Notes: generated by a model from the sequence alone, not told the origin. A DNA stretch of 64,000 bases from Colwellia sp. D2M02 (GCF_018860755.1 NZ_JAHKPW010000070.1:261100-325099); one strand, 5' to 3'. Shown: positions 44,325 to 54,419, numbered from the stretch's first letter. Numbers and translations are program-made.

Positions 44325-45056
44325 ATGGAATCTACAGATAAAACACCTGATCTGCTGGCCTGTATTGCGCCTGTAATACATGCATTAATGCCACTAAAAA
44401 TACACAATGATGTGAGTAAAATCTCAGATGACTTTCGTGAGGTTATTATTGAGTGTTTTGATCAATTCGAGCGTAAATGCTACGAAAATCAAATTACAAC
44501 TTCACAAATGCAAGAAGCAAAGTTTGCACTAACAGCTACTTGCGATGAGTTGGTGATGAGTTCTGGCGCCAGTTTTAGAATGCAGTGGATGAGTAGACCA
44601 TTACAACTAGAGTTTTACGGAAATAACCGTGCGGGCGAAGAATTTTTTGAACGTATGGAAAAGCTGCGTATGGGCAGCGAAGGAAAAATAAAAGTACTAG
44701 AGGTCTATTACATTTGTCTGCAACTTGGTTTTGAGGGCATCTATAAAGTCAAAGGGCTCGAACAACTTAAAGCACTTATTGTTGACATACGAGCACAGTT
44801 AGAAGACTCAACCGAAGTTGTAGATACCAGGCTGTCTACCTATGGTACGCCAAGTGAAGGTTTTGTAATGAAGGTAGGTCGAAACCTACCTTACTGGGTG
44901 ATTTTTAGCATCAGCTTAAGTTTGATTATGTTCTTATACATGGGCTTTCACTATGTTATTAGCAAAGATGCGAAAAGCAGTAATCAAGCAATTGAAACTA
45001 AATTAGCGGTATTACAGCAACTTAACAAATCAGAACTCAATGGAGAGAGTGAGTAA
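44325..45056 (+). CDS. tssL: T6SS inner-membrane protein TssL (DotU/IcmH)
   Basis: A 243-residue C-tail-anchored protein. The cytoplasmic helical domain contains AKFALTATCDELVMSSG, FYGNNRAGEEFFERME and YYICLQLGFEGIYKV, all DotU marks. One transmembrane helix near residues 190-212 (WVIFSISLSLIMFLYMGFHYV) and a short periplasmic end follow. There is no OmpA-like peptidoglycan-binding domain, so cell-wall anchoring must come from another protein or be absent. It precedes tssM by one base. Confidence 0.95.
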   Translation: MESTDKTPDLLACIAPVIHALMPLKIHNDVSKISDDFREVIIECFDQFERKCYENQITTSQMQEAKFALTATCDELVMSSGASFRMQWMSRPLQLEFYGNNRAGEEFFERMEKLRMGSEGKIKVLEVYYICLQLGFEGIYKVKGLEQLKALIVDIRAQLEDSTEVVDTRLSTYGTPSEGFVMKVGRNLPYWVIFSISLSLIMFLYMGFHYVISKDAKSSNQAIETKLAVLQQLNKSELNGESE

Positions 45057-45057
45057 C

Positions 45058-48000
45058 ATGGCAGGACGCGGAAATACAAGTGGCCTAGTGCACTTTTTAC
45101 TTGGCTTAGCATCATCAAGAGCAGCAGGGCAGTTTGTTGGCTTTATTGCGGTATTGACCATTGTTTGGTTTGCAGGTCATTTAGTTGGGTTAGATACACC
45201 AGACAAGCGAATTATAGCAATGCTAGCGGTATTCGCTGCTTTTGTTATTTATTTGATTGCACGTTGGTTTTGGACAAAACGTTCGGGTGACAAATTAGTT
45301 GCCGAGCTTGCTACTCACAATGCAGGCTCACAAGCCGAAATTGATGAAATACAAACTAAAATGACTGATGTGCTTCAGTCATTAAAAACATCACATTTAG
45401 GCGCAGGTCATCGTGGTAATGCCGCATTATATGCACTGCCTTGGTATATGATTATTGGCCCGTCAGCAACCGGTAAAAGTACACTATTTGCTAATTCAGG
45501 GTTGCACTTTCCTTACGCTAATTCGAATGAATTACACGTTCAAGGCTTCGGTGGTACTCGCAACTGTGATTGGTGGTTCTCTGATCAAGCGGTATTAATT
45601 GATACTGCAGGGCGTTACACCACAGAGTCATCAGACAATAAAGAGTGGTTATCTTTTCTGGGTTTACTGAAAAAACACCGCCCTAAGCTTCCTGTAAATG
45701 GCGTTATTGTTGCAATCAGCGTTGCTGATATTTTAACCAGTGATAGCGAGAGTATTCGTCAGCACGTAAAAACGGTTCGTGAGCGTATTCAAGAGCTAAT
45801 TAATGAGCTTGGCGTTATTTTCCCGGTGCATATTACTTTTACTAAAGCTGACTTAATTAGTGGTTTTGAACCTTTCTTTGCTGACTTGTCTGAAAAAGAC
45901 CGAGAGCAAGTATGGGGAGCTTATTTGCTTGATGAGAGTGAAGATCAAAGCCAAGACCCTGCTGAGTTATTTGAAGTGCGTATGGAGGCATTGTACGAGC
46001 GTTTATGTGAACAACGATTGAGTAAATTAGCGCGTGAAAGAAACTTACACCGTAAAGCGTTGATTGTTGATTTTCCTAACCAGTTTAAAGCCGCTTCAAT
46101 TAAGTTAACTGAATTTGTTAACTTACTTTTCAAGGCCAACCCATACCAAGAAGTTCCTTGGTTTGCTGGCGTTTATTTTACTTCTGGTACACAAGAAGGT
46201 ACGCCAGTAGAGCGGATATTATCGGGTGTTAGAGAACAGTTTTGCTCGGTTGCTATCGAGCAAAATCAAGAGACTATTACCAAAAGTTACTTCATTAACC
46301 GATTTTTTAATGACGTTGTCTTTAAATTACAAGACTTAACGCGCGGTAATCGCCGCGAACGCAAAATACAGCGCTGGTTAAAAGGTTTAGCAGTATCAGC
46401 GACCTTAGCGAGTATCGCTGGTACAGTCGCACTATTAATGACTTCATATACTATGAATTCTATGTTGATTACTTCTGGTCAAGAAAAAGTAGATGCATTG
46501 GTTGAGCTGGCGGTTACTACAGAGCATCCTGCCGATAGAATTCAAGCTTTTATTGAAGTGTTTGACCACCAACAACAACTCGTAAGTTATGAAGATAAGC
46601 TACCGTGGCGCTTTATTTTAGGTATATATGAGGGTGATGAAACACTTGATGCGGTTACCGCTATTACCATTCAAGAAATGGAAGCTTTAATCTCTTTACC
46701 TATACAGCAGTCCGTAAAAAGGCAGTTACTTAGCTTTGGTGAGCGCTGGGCCAGTGCTGAAGATATGGACAGAAAGAATGAATTACGACAAGAGTATTAT
46801 AGTTTACTTAAATTACAGCTTATGTTTTCTACTCACCCAAGCAAAATGGACAAAGCCTTTGCTATTGCAGAGTTAAAGAAACATTGGCAACCTATTTTAG
46901 GTATTGAGTTAGGTCAAGAAGAGCTGCAAGAGTTCTCACAAAAAATTGAATTTATATTAGCGTCATACGTTGATTACCTTGGCAGTGATGTTGAAAACGC
47001 TGGTCGTATTGCTTACTGGAGTCATGATGAATCAATCACTGAAATTGCTCGATTGCAGCTTGATACACAGCCAGAGCCAGAGCCATTATACCGACAAATA
47101 ATTGCCAGCAAAGCAGCGAAGAAAAAGCCAACAACATTAAAAAGTTTACTTAATACAAAGAATGAAAAGTTACTAGTAGGTAACTACCAAATACCTTATG
47201 CCTTCACGCAAAAAGGTTGGCAAGAATACTTTCATAATGAAATGAAGCGCGTTGTTACTGTTGTCAGTTCAGGTGACTGGGTAATGGGAACAGCAAATGA
47301 GCAAGGTGAAAACTTAGTTGACAGTGCAAAGGCTAATGTACTGGAGAAAGCGATCCGCTCGCTTTACTTTAAAGATTATGCAAATCATTGGTTAGCACTG
47401 TTAGAAGGCTCAAAAGTAAAAAGCTTTAATGGTTTAGCCGATACTAGTGTCTCAATGGCTACGTTAAGCTCTCTCGATGGACCATTCGCAGAGTTAATGC
47501 TTAATATTAATAAAAACATTAACTTAAGTGATAAGCCAAACGCTGGTGTTGATTCAGTATCACTCGATGTTAAGTTACTTGCAGAGAAAAGTAACATCGA
47601 TATTCCAAACGTTATTATTAAAAGAGTCCCAGAACTTGAAGGGCGCTTAGCTGATTTAAGACGCTTTACAAACACTAAAGAGCAAGGTCAAGTAAGCGAT
47701 TTCTTACAGCAATATATTAGCATTTTAAGTACAGTACACAGCGATATTAAATCGCTAATGAGTAGCAATGAGTCAGATGCTCAGGCGATGGAGTTTGCAC
47801 AAAAACTATTGAATGGTGAAGACTCTGAAAGTGGATTACAAGGCTCTTGGATTATTGTTGAGAGTCAGTTACGAGCCCTCGACCCTATCGCTAAAAAGTC
47901 ATTAGAAGGGTTATTTAAAAGCCCTTTACGTTCAACTTTCAATGCCATTGCGACCGTTTCACGACGTCAGCTAGATGAAGAGTGGCAAGAGCAAGTGTTT

Positions 48001-48738
48001 GCACTGTACGAAGCTGGTATTAAAGGTAAGTTCCCTTTCCATTCTAAAGGGGCTGATGCCGCTGTTGCCGATGTCTCTGAATTATTAAATAGCCGATCTG
48101 GCTTATTGTGGCGCTTTGTTGAAGACCAGTTAGAGCCCTTCTTGAAAAAACGCAAGGGTAAGTGGGAAGAGCGTACTTGGAATAATATGGGCATAGGCTT
48201 TAGTAAACAATTTTTAACGGGCTTACACAAAGCGAATGGCGTAACTCGTTCGTTATTCGCTAAAGGTAGTGAAACCTCACAGTTTCAATTTCAAGTATTA
48301 CCTGTTCCACAACGAGGTATTCGTGAAACTTATTTAGGCTTTAGCGAGCAAGCCTACCGTTATCGAAATGAGCCTGAAGAGTGGCGTAAATTTAACTGGC
48401 CAGGCAAAGGTACTACCGAAGCGGCACGTATTTATGCTATTGACCGTGAAGGTAATAGATTAGGTATTGAGCGCACTGGGCCTTGGGCTTTATTAAGAAT
48501 ACTTAGCGAAGCGAAGGTTAGGTGGATTAAAGGCACTGAATATGCCGTTGATTGGTCGTTTACTGATAAAAACCCACAAGATGAATCTATTGTGAATACG
48601 CTTAGTGCTAAGTTTATGCTTAAGTCTGGACGCAGTAATGGTATTTTCAACCGTAGTACAATGACTTCGTTTTATTTAACCAAAACCTTGTTTGTTCAAT
48701 CAAACGAGCAGTCAGAATCATTAGCTAGACTCAATTAA
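45058..48738 (+). CDS. tssM: T6SS inner-membrane protein TssM (IcmF)
   Basis: A 1226-residue protein. The start is taken at the ATG at 45058, with GGAGAG in the tssL tail as its ribosome binding site; an in-frame ATG at 45040 would overlap tssL. Membrane helices lie near residues 15-75. An NTPase domain follows with Walker A GPSATGKST (about residue 136) and IDTAGRYTT as Walker B-like. The IcmF helical region (RVREQFCSVA-like, then a third TM helix GLAVSATLASIAGTVALLM near 445) leads into a periplasmic part ending with the TssM C-terminal domain (FQVLPVPQRGI, FNWPGKGTTEAARIY). It spans the membrane and contacts TssJ. Confidence 0.96.
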   Translation: MAGRGNTSGLVHFLLGLASSRAAGQFVGFIAVLTIVWFAGHLVGLDTPDKRIIAMLAVFAAFVIYLIARWFWTKRSGDKLVAELATHNAGSQAEIDEIQTKMTDVLQSLKTSHLGAGHRGNAALYALPWYMIIGPSATGKSTLFANSGLHFPYANSNELHVQGFGGTRNCDWWFSDQAVLIDTAGRYTTESSDNKEWLSFLGLLKKHRPKLPVNGVIVAISVADILTSDSESIRQHVKTVRERIQELINELGVIFPVHITFTKADLISGFEPFFADLSEKDREQVWGAYLLDESEDQSQDPAELFEVRMEALYERLCEQRLSKLARERNLHRKALIVDFPNQFKAASIKLTEFVNLLFKANPYQEVPWFAGVYFTSGTQEGTPVERILSGVREQFCSVAIEQNQETITKSYFINRFFNDVVFKLQDLTRGNRRERKIQRWLKGLAVSATLASIAGTVALLMTSYTMNSMLITSGQEKVDALVELAVTTEHPADRIQAFIEVFDHQQQLVSYEDKLPWRFILGIYEGDETLDAVTAITIQEMEALISLPIQQSVKRQLLSFGERWASAEDMDRKNELRQEYYSLLKLQLMFSTHPSKMDKAFAIAELKKHWQPILGIELGQEELQEFSQKIEFILASYVDYLGSDVENAGRIAYWSHDESITEIARLQLDTQPEPEPLYRQIIASKAAKKKPTTLKSLLNTKNEKLLVGNYQIPYAFTQKGWQEYFHNEMKRVVTVVSSGDWVMGTANEQGENLVDSAKANVLEKAIRSLYFKDYANHWLALLEGSKVKSFNGLADTSVSMATLSSLDGPFAELMLNINKNINLSDKPNAGVDSVSLDVKLLAEKSNIDIPNVIIKRVPELEGRLADLRRFTNTKEQGQVSDFLQQYISILSTVHSDIKSLMSSNESDAQAMEFAQKLLNGEDSESGLQGSWIIVESQLRALDPIAKKSLEGLFKSPLRSTFNAIATVSRRQLDEEWQEQVFALYEAGIKGKFPFHSKGADAAVADVSELLNSRSGLLWRFVEDQLEPFLKKRKGKWEERTWNNMGIGFSKQFLTGLHKANGVTRSLFAKGSETSQFQFQVLPVPQRGIRETYLGFSEQAYRYRNEPEEWRKFNWPGKGTTEAARIYAIDREGNRLGIERTGPWALLRILSEAKVRWIKGTEYAVDWSFTDKNPQDESIVNTLSAKFMLKSGRSNGIFNRSTMTSFYLTKTLFVQSNEQSESLARLN

Positions 48739-48747
48739 GGATTGATG

Positions 48748-49749
48748 ATGTTTGGTTTATTTAAGCGACATAAAGAAGTTACACCCGAAGTACTGCGCAA
48801 GAATACTTATGGTTACTTAGGAAAGACGGCGTTAAAACCTGATTTCATTAAGTTTCAAGTAAACTCTAGAGAGTCTATCGCGCTAGACCATTGGATCAAA
48901 GAAGGCTTTGCTTATGCTTCTCGCAACTCGTTGCAGGGTAACCCACAGAATAATACTTTTGGCCTAACTAACTTGTTTTTTATGGCGGGTAATGACACTG
49001 AAGCGAGTTTAATAGGTGTTATTACGCCGAGCCTTGACAGTAGTGGCCGACATTATCCTTTTGTTAGCTTTATTAATACTGGACAAGAGTTATATCGTAC
49101 GCATCCCGCGGCTTTATTCTTAAATGACAGTAATGACTTTAATCATCTACATCAAATTGTAGGTGAAGTATTTGCATCGTCATCAGACGAAGAAATGCAA
49201 AAGCAGTCAAGCCAACTAGAGCATATTGTGTATGGCTTGAAGCAACCTGCAGTGATTAATCAATTATTAGAGAAATTTCGTCATATACCGATGGAAGCGC
49301 TATGGACATCCGTAGGCATTGATGATCTTGAGTCACGTGCAGTACTTATTCACGAGTCATCATTAATCTTAAAGTCTATTGCTAATCGAGGATGCCTACG
49401 AAGCCAACAAGGTTTACGTTTTCCAATGCCTAAATTAGGCGACGGTTTTGAAGTAATTGCTGCATTTTGGTTGCATTTGGTTACCGCTGTTGTGGCCGAT
49501 CATAACTGGCGACCGTGGGTGTTTTATCAAGTAGGGCGTGATGATAAGTCAGCAAGCTTAACGATATTTACAACGCCTATGGCTCCGTCTTACTTTGACA
49601 GTATATGGTCTGACGCTTCAGCTAATAATGCCATTATTGAATTGAATGCATTAAAAGCAACGCAATCGTTATCCGAAGCCTCACTCTCATTGGCCAAAAT
49701 GAACAACGTGAGTATGTATGACGCTTTACGCAGATGGTGTAAGGCTTAG
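48748..49749 (+). CDS. tagF: T6SS-associated protein TagF (ImpM)
   Basis: A 334-residue cytoplasmic protein. Of the in-frame TTG (48742), ATG (48745) and ATG (48748), the last has the best spacing from TAAGGA. Marks of the TagF family are YGYLGKTALKPDFIKF, LDHWIKEGFAYASR, FFMAGNDTEASLIGVITPSLDSSGRHYPF near the N-terminus. A longer C-terminal part than in short TagF proteins follows (IPMEALWTSVG, FPMPKLGDGFEVIAAFWLH). TagF represses T6SS assembly post-translationally, often against Fha, but no fha or ppkA gene is seen in the window. Confidence 0.9.
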   Translation: MFGLFKRHKEVTPEVLRKNTYGYLGKTALKPDFIKFQVNSRESIALDHWIKEGFAYASRNSLQGNPQNNTFGLTNLFFMAGNDTEASLIGVITPSLDSSGRHYPFVSFINTGQELYRTHPAALFLNDSNDFNHLHQIVGEVFASSSDEEMQKQSSQLEHIVYGLKQPAVINQLLEKFRHIPMEALWTSVGIDDLESRAVLIHESSLILKSIANRGCLRSQQGLRFPMPKLGDGFEVIAAFWLHLVTAVVADHNWRPWVFYQVGRDDKSASLTIFTTPMAPSYFDSIWSDASANNAIIELNALKATQSLSEASLSLAKMNNVSMYDALRRWCKA

Positions 49750-49753
49750 AACC

Positions 49754-51325
49754 ATGACACAGCACCATACCCACGACAATTGGTCTGCTTGGTTAGAGCA
49801 ACTTTCATCACCCCTAGGCGATATAGCTTGTGGTGAAGATTTAAAGTACGAGGAAGATTTTAAGTATTTAAAATCAAGTTTCTCGGGTGTTAGCGAACTT
49901 GATTGTAAACATATTTTTATTACTGCTACACGTCTAACCTCAGATAAATCAAAAGATTTACGCATAGCGAGCTATTTATTATTTGCGGCGGCCAGTGAGT
50001 ATGGCGTTGCAGGACTAGCCAGCGGCTTGGCACTGTTTAACCACTTTGTTGAGTCATTCTTACCTGATGTGCACCCCACTAAAGATAAAGCGCGTAAGGC
50101 TGTACATACTTGGTTGCTTGGACAGCAAAACCGTATTATTGCCTTAGCGGAGCAACAAGGACAGTTTGCCCCTGAACTTATTGTTGAGTTGCAACAGCAG
50201 CTAAATAAGTATGCGCATGAGAATGTTAGAAAGTTAGATCAAGATGCTGGACCGTTGTCTGACTTTATGCAGTGGGCTGATAAATTACAGAAAAAATATC
50301 CAGTTATTGTTGAAAAAGTTGAAACGGTTAAGCCAGAAGCAAGCCAGGCGGTTGAAAAACACACAGTTAGTAGTGAAAGCGCTGATCAAGCACAAAACGT
50401 TACAGCCCAAAATGTATCTCATTCAGCGGTCGCGGCGCCATTACAGAATATTGAGTCTGATACGCAATTTGCTGAAATGCTGCGTAAATTACTCGCATTT
50501 GATAAAGAGAAGCAAAATATAGCGCGTTTAATGCGACTGTCTAGGGCTGCGCGTTGGTCAGATATTAAATTACCGCCTAACGAGCAAGGAAAAACACGTA
50601 TACCCGCACCAAGAAGTACAGCTTTTTCTCCTATTAGCAACGCACTAAATAATGACGACTACTTTAATGCATTAATGCTAGGTGAAGCACTATTTATGGA
50701 AGGCGCTATGCATTTTAATTTAGACCTTCAAGCCATGCAATTAAACGCATTAAAAGGGCTGGGAAATCCCGTTGTTATTAAACAGCTTGAGCTTGAGTTA
50801 TATCAACTCACTTCTCGTTTCCCTCAATTAAGCCAGCTAACTTATGATGATGGCAGTGCGCTATGTAGCGCAAAAACTAAAGATATTATTAGTGATATTG
50901 CTGGGCAATTTAATCAAATTGACTCAGCAGCAGGTGCTAACAACACTGAATTTGAGCAAGCTGAAGCCACAGCTAAAGAGCAAGTGGAACAAGGTAAATT
51001 AGATAACGCATTAGTAACCTTAGGAGCCTTGCCGGCAAGCGATGCTTTTACACAAGCTAACGTGCAATTACTTAAAGCAAAAATGTGTTTGTTATCTGAA
51101 CGTTATGATTTTGCTGCGCCTATGCTTGTTGAGCTTGTTCAAAAAATTGACAAACATGAACTCGGTCAATGGCAGCCTGCATTTTGTATGCAAGTGTGGC
51201 GAAACGCTGTGTTGTGCTTTGATACTTTGGCTGCTAGTGGTGATGACGCTTTGGCAGGCAAAAGCCAAACGTTAAAACAGAAAATGATTTTAACTCAACC
51301 TGAAGTCGCTTTGGGTTGGATTTAA
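49754..51325 (+). CDS. tssA: T6SS protein TssA (ImpA_N domain)
   Basis: A 523-residue protein from the ATG at 49754, four bases after the tagF stop. The ImpA N-terminal domain is clear: WLEQLSSPLGDIACGEDLKY, then DLRIASYLLFAAASEYGVAG and FNHFVESFLPDVHPTKDKARKA. A Gln/Thr/Val-rich linker follows (about 170-230), then the C-terminal repeat part with RLSRAARW, ALMLGEALFMEGAMHFNLD and a VasJ-type end. TssA organises the growing sheath and caps its far end. Confidence 0.93.
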   Translation: MTQHHTHDNWSAWLEQLSSPLGDIACGEDLKYEEDFKYLKSSFSGVSELDCKHIFITATRLTSDKSKDLRIASYLLFAAASEYGVAGLASGLALFNHFVESFLPDVHPTKDKARKAVHTWLLGQQNRIIALAEQQGQFAPELIVELQQQLNKYAHENVRKLDQDAGPLSDFMQWADKLQKKYPVIVEKVETVKPEASQAVEKHTVSSESADQAQNVTAQNVSHSAVAAPLQNIESDTQFAEMLRKLLAFDKEKQNIARLMRLSRAARWSDIKLPPNEQGKTRIPAPRSTAFSPISNALNNDDYFNALMLGEALFMEGAMHFNLDLQAMQLNALKGLGNPVVIKQLELELYQLTSRFPQLSQLTYDDGSALCSAKTKDIISDIAGQFNQIDSAAGANNTEFEQAEATAKEQVEQGKLDNALVTLGALPASDAFTQANVQLLKAKMCLLSERYDFAAPMLVELVQKIDKHELGQWQPAFCMQVWRNAVLCFDTLAASGDDALAGKSQTLKQKMILTQPEVALGWI

Positions 51326-51405
51326 CTTAGTGCCTAGATTTTCTAGGATAATTGATAGTTCGCGCTATTTGCGCGTTGGATAATTGAAATAATAAAGGAA
51401 AGACT

Positions 51406-51915
51406 ATGTCTGATACATTTCAAAAAGAGATTCCGAGAGCTCGCGTAAATATATCTTTAGAGCTTGAAACAAACGGCGCCTCTAATAGTAAAGAATTACC
51501 ATTAAAAATGTTGGTTGTTGGCGATTACTCTAATGGTAAAAACCAAGAAGAACTAGCGGAGCGTGAACGCGTATCTATTAGTAAAAACAACTTAGACCAA
51601 GTGCTTAAAAATACTGCGCCACAAGCTAAGTTTATGGTTGATAACAAAATTACAGGGGAAGGCGCTATTGGTGTTGACCTAACATTTGATTCATTTAAAT
51701 CATTTGACCCTGAACAAGTCGCTGCACAAATACCAGAGCTAAATAAAATGATAGCAATGCGTAACTTGCTGAAAGACTTGAAATCAAACTTACTTGATAA
51801 TTCATCACTTCGTAAAGAATTAGAGCGTGTATTGCAAAATAAGCCAGAGCTTGACGAGTTAAAAGCAAGGCTTGAAGACATAGCGCCATTATTAGAACCT
51901 AAAACGGCAGAATAG
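51406..51915 (+). CDS. tssB: T6SS sheath small subunit TssB
   Basis: A 169-residue protein starting after GGAAAGACT. Typical TssB motifs are IPRARVNISLELET, LPLKMLVVGDYS, ERERVSISKNNLDQVL and FDSFKSFDPEQVAAQIPEL. With TssC it builds the contractile sheath. It begins an expression block (tssB, tssC, Sm-like gene, hcp) after an 80-base gap, where an internal promoter may lie. Confidence 0.97.
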   Translation: MSDTFQKEIPRARVNISLELETNGASNSKELPLKMLVVGDYSNGKNQEELAERERVSISKNNLDQVLKNTAPQAKFMVDNKITGEGAIGVDLTFDSFKSFDPEQVAAQIPELNKMIAMRNLLKDLKSNLLDNSSLRKELERVLQNKPELDELKARLEDIAPLLEPKTAE

Positions 51916-51927
51916 AGGGAATTAGTT

Positions 51928-53448
51928 ATGTCAATGCAAGAACAATTAAATGTAGCAGCAACGGTAGAAGAAACGGTTGCTAAAAGTACTTATGAAAACC
52001 TTTGTGATCTAGTCGATATTGCTCCTGTTGGAGAAAAAGTATCTATTGAATCATTTCGTGATGCTAATAACTTGGCTGAAACAAAAGCTGATGAGCGTTT
52101 AACTGCAGCATTAAGTGTCTTTTTAGATATGGCCAGTGACGGTAACGTTACTCGTATCGATAAGAGCTTGTTGGATAATTACGTTTTAAAAATTGATCGT
52201 ATTATTTCAGAGCAGTTAGATGAGATATTACATAACTCAGAGTTCCAGCAAATTGAATCGGCGTGGCGTTCATTGCAATATATCATCAACCGTACACCGA
52301 ATAATTCAAATATCAAAATTGAATTGCTTGATGTTGATAAAGAAACTTTACGTGATGACTTTGAAGAAGCGCCAGATACAACTCAATCAGCACTTTACAA
52401 GCATATTTACACATCAGAGTATGACACTCCAGGTGGCGAACCATTCTCTAATATTATTTCTAACTTTGAGTTTGACTGTAGCGCTGCTGATGTGAGCTTA
52501 TTACAAGAAATATCTCGTGTATCTTCAGCGGCTCATTGCCCATTCTTAGGCTCTGTTGGTGCTAAGTTTTTCTTAAAAGATTCATTAGAAGATGTAGCGA
52601 AAATTCAAGATCTAGGTTCATACATGGAGCGAGCAGAGTTTCTCCGTTGGAAGAACTTTAGAAACACGGAAGACTCACGTTATATCGGCTTATCTTTCCC
52701 GCGTTATTTACAGCGCTTACCTTACGGTGACGCAAACCCAGTACGCAACTTTAATTATGAAGAAGATATTACAGGTGAAGACCACGATAAATATTTATGG
52801 GGTAATGCATCATTTACCTTTGCTGCAAATATAATCCAAAGCTTCCATAAAAATGGCTGGGCTGTAAATATTCGTGGTCCGCAATCTGGTGGTAAAGTTG
52901 AAAACCTACCAATGCATTCATTTGAAGCAGGTAAGGGATTAGAAACTAAAATCCCAACAGAAGTATTGATTTCTGAAACCAAAGAGCTTGAGTTTGCAAA
53001 CCAAGGTTTTATTCCGCTAAGTTACTATCAAAATTCTGATTTTGCTTGTTTCTTCTCGGCAAATAGTACACAAAGACCAACCGAGTATGACACACCTGAA
53101 GCAACGGCTAATGCTCGTATTAACTCACGTCTACCTTATATTTTCTTAGTGTCGAGAATTGCACATTACATGAAGGTATTACAACGTGAAAACATTGGTT
53201 CAAGTAAACCTCGTCATGAGCTTGAGCAACAGCTAAATGATTGGTTAGGCTCACTGGTTACTAAAATGAATAACCCAGATGAAGAGCTAATTGCTACTCA
53301 TCCGTTGAAAGACGCTAACGTGACTGTTTCTGAAATACCAGGCAACCCAGGTTACTATCGCGTGAATACCTTTATTGTACCGCACTTCCAAGTAGAAGGT
53401 GTCGATGTCAGCTTATCTTTAGTTGGGCAAATGCCAGGCGAGAAGTAA
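51928..53448 (+). CDS. tssC: T6SS sheath large subunit TssC
   Basis: A 506-residue protein, with AGAGGGAATTAG before the start. The family regions IQQIESAWRSLQYI-like (FQQIESAWRSLQYII), IYTSEYDTPGGEPF, CPFLGSVGAKFF, FLRWKNFRNTEDSRYIGL and the C-terminal NPGYYRVNTFIVPHFQVEG are intact. It forms the TssBC sheath that ClpV dismantles. The spacing of 12 bases to tssB is usual. Confidence 0.97.
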   Translation: MSMQEQLNVAATVEETVAKSTYENLCDLVDIAPVGEKVSIESFRDANNLAETKADERLTAALSVFLDMASDGNVTRIDKSLLDNYVLKIDRIISEQLDEILHNSEFQQIESAWRSLQYIINRTPNNSNIKIELLDVDKETLRDDFEEAPDTTQSALYKHIYTSEYDTPGGEPFSNIISNFEFDCSAADVSLLQEISRVSSAAHCPFLGSVGAKFFLKDSLEDVAKIQDLGSYMERAEFLRWKNFRNTEDSRYIGLSFPRYLQRLPYGDANPVRNFNYEEDITGEDHDKYLWGNASFTFAANIIQSFHKNGWAVNIRGPQSGGKVENLPMHSFEAGKGLETKIPTEVLISETKELEFANQGFIPLSYYQNSDFACFFSANSTQRPTEYDTPEATANARINSRLPYIFLVSRIAHYMKVLQRENIGSSKPRHELEQQLNDWLGSLVTKMNNPDEELIATHPLKDANVTVSEIPGNPGYYRVNTFIVPHFQVEGVDVSLSLVGQMPGEK

Positions 53449-53477
53449 AAAAGCTGAACCTATAGGAAGTTAAGTTA

Positions 53478-53762
53478 ATGAAGCAAAGTAGCTATTTGTT
53501 AATAGTCGTTTTAATGATGGTTACCGCATTTTGTCAAGTGTCTGCAAAGGATATGGAGACAGCTAGCGGTAACTATCAGTTTGCAGAACAGCTTAACCAA
53601 GCTATAGGTAAAAAAGTAAGTTTAGTGTTGAAAAATGAACAGGTTATTTCTGGCAATGTTAAAGAAGTTCGCGAAAATAGTGTGTTGTTAGTTTTGAAAG
53701 ATAAATCATTCAGGCAAGCAAGTATTTATTTTGAGGACGTAAAGTTAGTCATTGTTAGATAG
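53478..53762 (+). CDS. Small exported protein with Sm-like pattern, between tssC and hcp
   Basis: A 94-residue protein. Residues 1-23 are a signal peptide (LLIVVLMMVTAFCQVSA). The mature 70 residues read NQAIGKKVSLVLKNEQVISG-NVKEVRENSVLLVLKD, then SIYFEDVKLVIV: five short strands with an Sm/LSm-like rhythm (G-K-V-x-L, G-x-V, L-V-L, V-x-L-V). It has an AGGAAG site, and is in line with tssC and hcp. An exported Sm-like protein inside a T6SS operon is unknown to me; it could be a periplasmic assembly aid. The fold call rests on pattern only. Confidence 0.6.
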   Translation: MKQSSYLLIVVLMMVTAFCQVSAKDMETASGNYQFAEQLNQAIGKKVSLVLKNEQVISGNVKEVRENSVLLVLKDKSFRQASIYFEDVKLVIVR

Positions 53763-53919
53763 CGTAATTTCCCTGAGCTGGTTGCAGCCAGCTCAGGGGA
53801 TGTTCCCCTTGGCATAAGGCACTGGGCTTTTTGGGGCACCTCCGTAGGATAGCATTTTATTTTACAGAGGTGTATGCCATCAATTAGGAAATTTAGTTAA
53901 TTTAAAGGAGATATACCCA
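53763..53919 (+). promoter_or_regulatory. Structured leader before hcp
   Basis: 157 bases with three possible hairpins: a perfect 11-bp stem CCCTGAGCTGG/CCAGCTCAGGG (53771-53798) with loop TTGCAG; an overlapping stem GGGGA/TCCCC (53796-53808) that competes with its right arm; and CACCTC/GAGGTG further on. No T-run follows the first, so it is not a plain terminator. A very strong ribosome binding site AAAGGAGATATACCC stands directly before hcp. Together they suggest mRNA processing, stabilisation or attenuation that sets high Hcp output. Confidence 0.55.
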
Positions 53920-54405
53920 ATGGCAATTCCTGCTTATATGTGGTTGAAAGATGACCAAGCAAATGATATCCAAGGTTCAGTAACTGTTGCAGAACGTGAA
54001 GGTTCAATTGAAATTTTACATTTTGATCACGAGTTACGTATTCCAATCGATAACGATACAGGTGAACTAACAGGTACTCGTAAACATGAACCTTTTGTTA
54101 TTACAAAAGCAGTTGATGCTTCTACGCCATACCTATACAAAGCTTGTGCTAATGGTCAAACACTTAAGCAACTTGAGCTTAAGTGGTACCGCATTGATGA
54201 CACGGGTACTGAAAGAGAGTACTTCTGTCAAAAATTGGAAGATGTAAAAATCACGTCAATTGCACCAACAATGCATAACGTTAAAGATTTAGATAAAGAG
54301 CGTTACCCGCATCTTGAAACTGTTTCATTACGTTATAAAAAAATCACATGGACATACCTTGATGGCAACATTGAGTTCACAGATTCATGGAATGAAGGCC
54401 GTTAA
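53920..54405 (+). CDS. hcp: T6SS tube protein Hcp (TssD)
   Basis: A 161-residue protein of the Hcp1 type: MAIPAYMWLKDDQANDIQGS, REGSIEILHFDHELRIP, GTRKHEPFVITKAVDASTPYL, and a C-terminal TVSLRYKKITWTYLDGNIE. Hexamers stack into the inner tube and are also the secreted marker of the system. It has the strongest ribosome binding site of the cluster and is boxed between a structured leader and a terminator hairpin, as expected for a subunit needed in excess. Confidence 0.97.
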   Translation: MAIPAYMWLKDDQANDIQGSVTVAEREGSIEILHFDHELRIPIDNDTGELTGTRKHEPFVITKAVDASTPYLYKACANGQTLKQLELKWYRIDDTGTEREYFCQKLEDVKITSIAPTMHNVKDLDKERYPHLETVSLRYKKITWTYLDGNIEFTDSWNEGR

Positions 54406-54419
54406 TACCCATTAATGGT

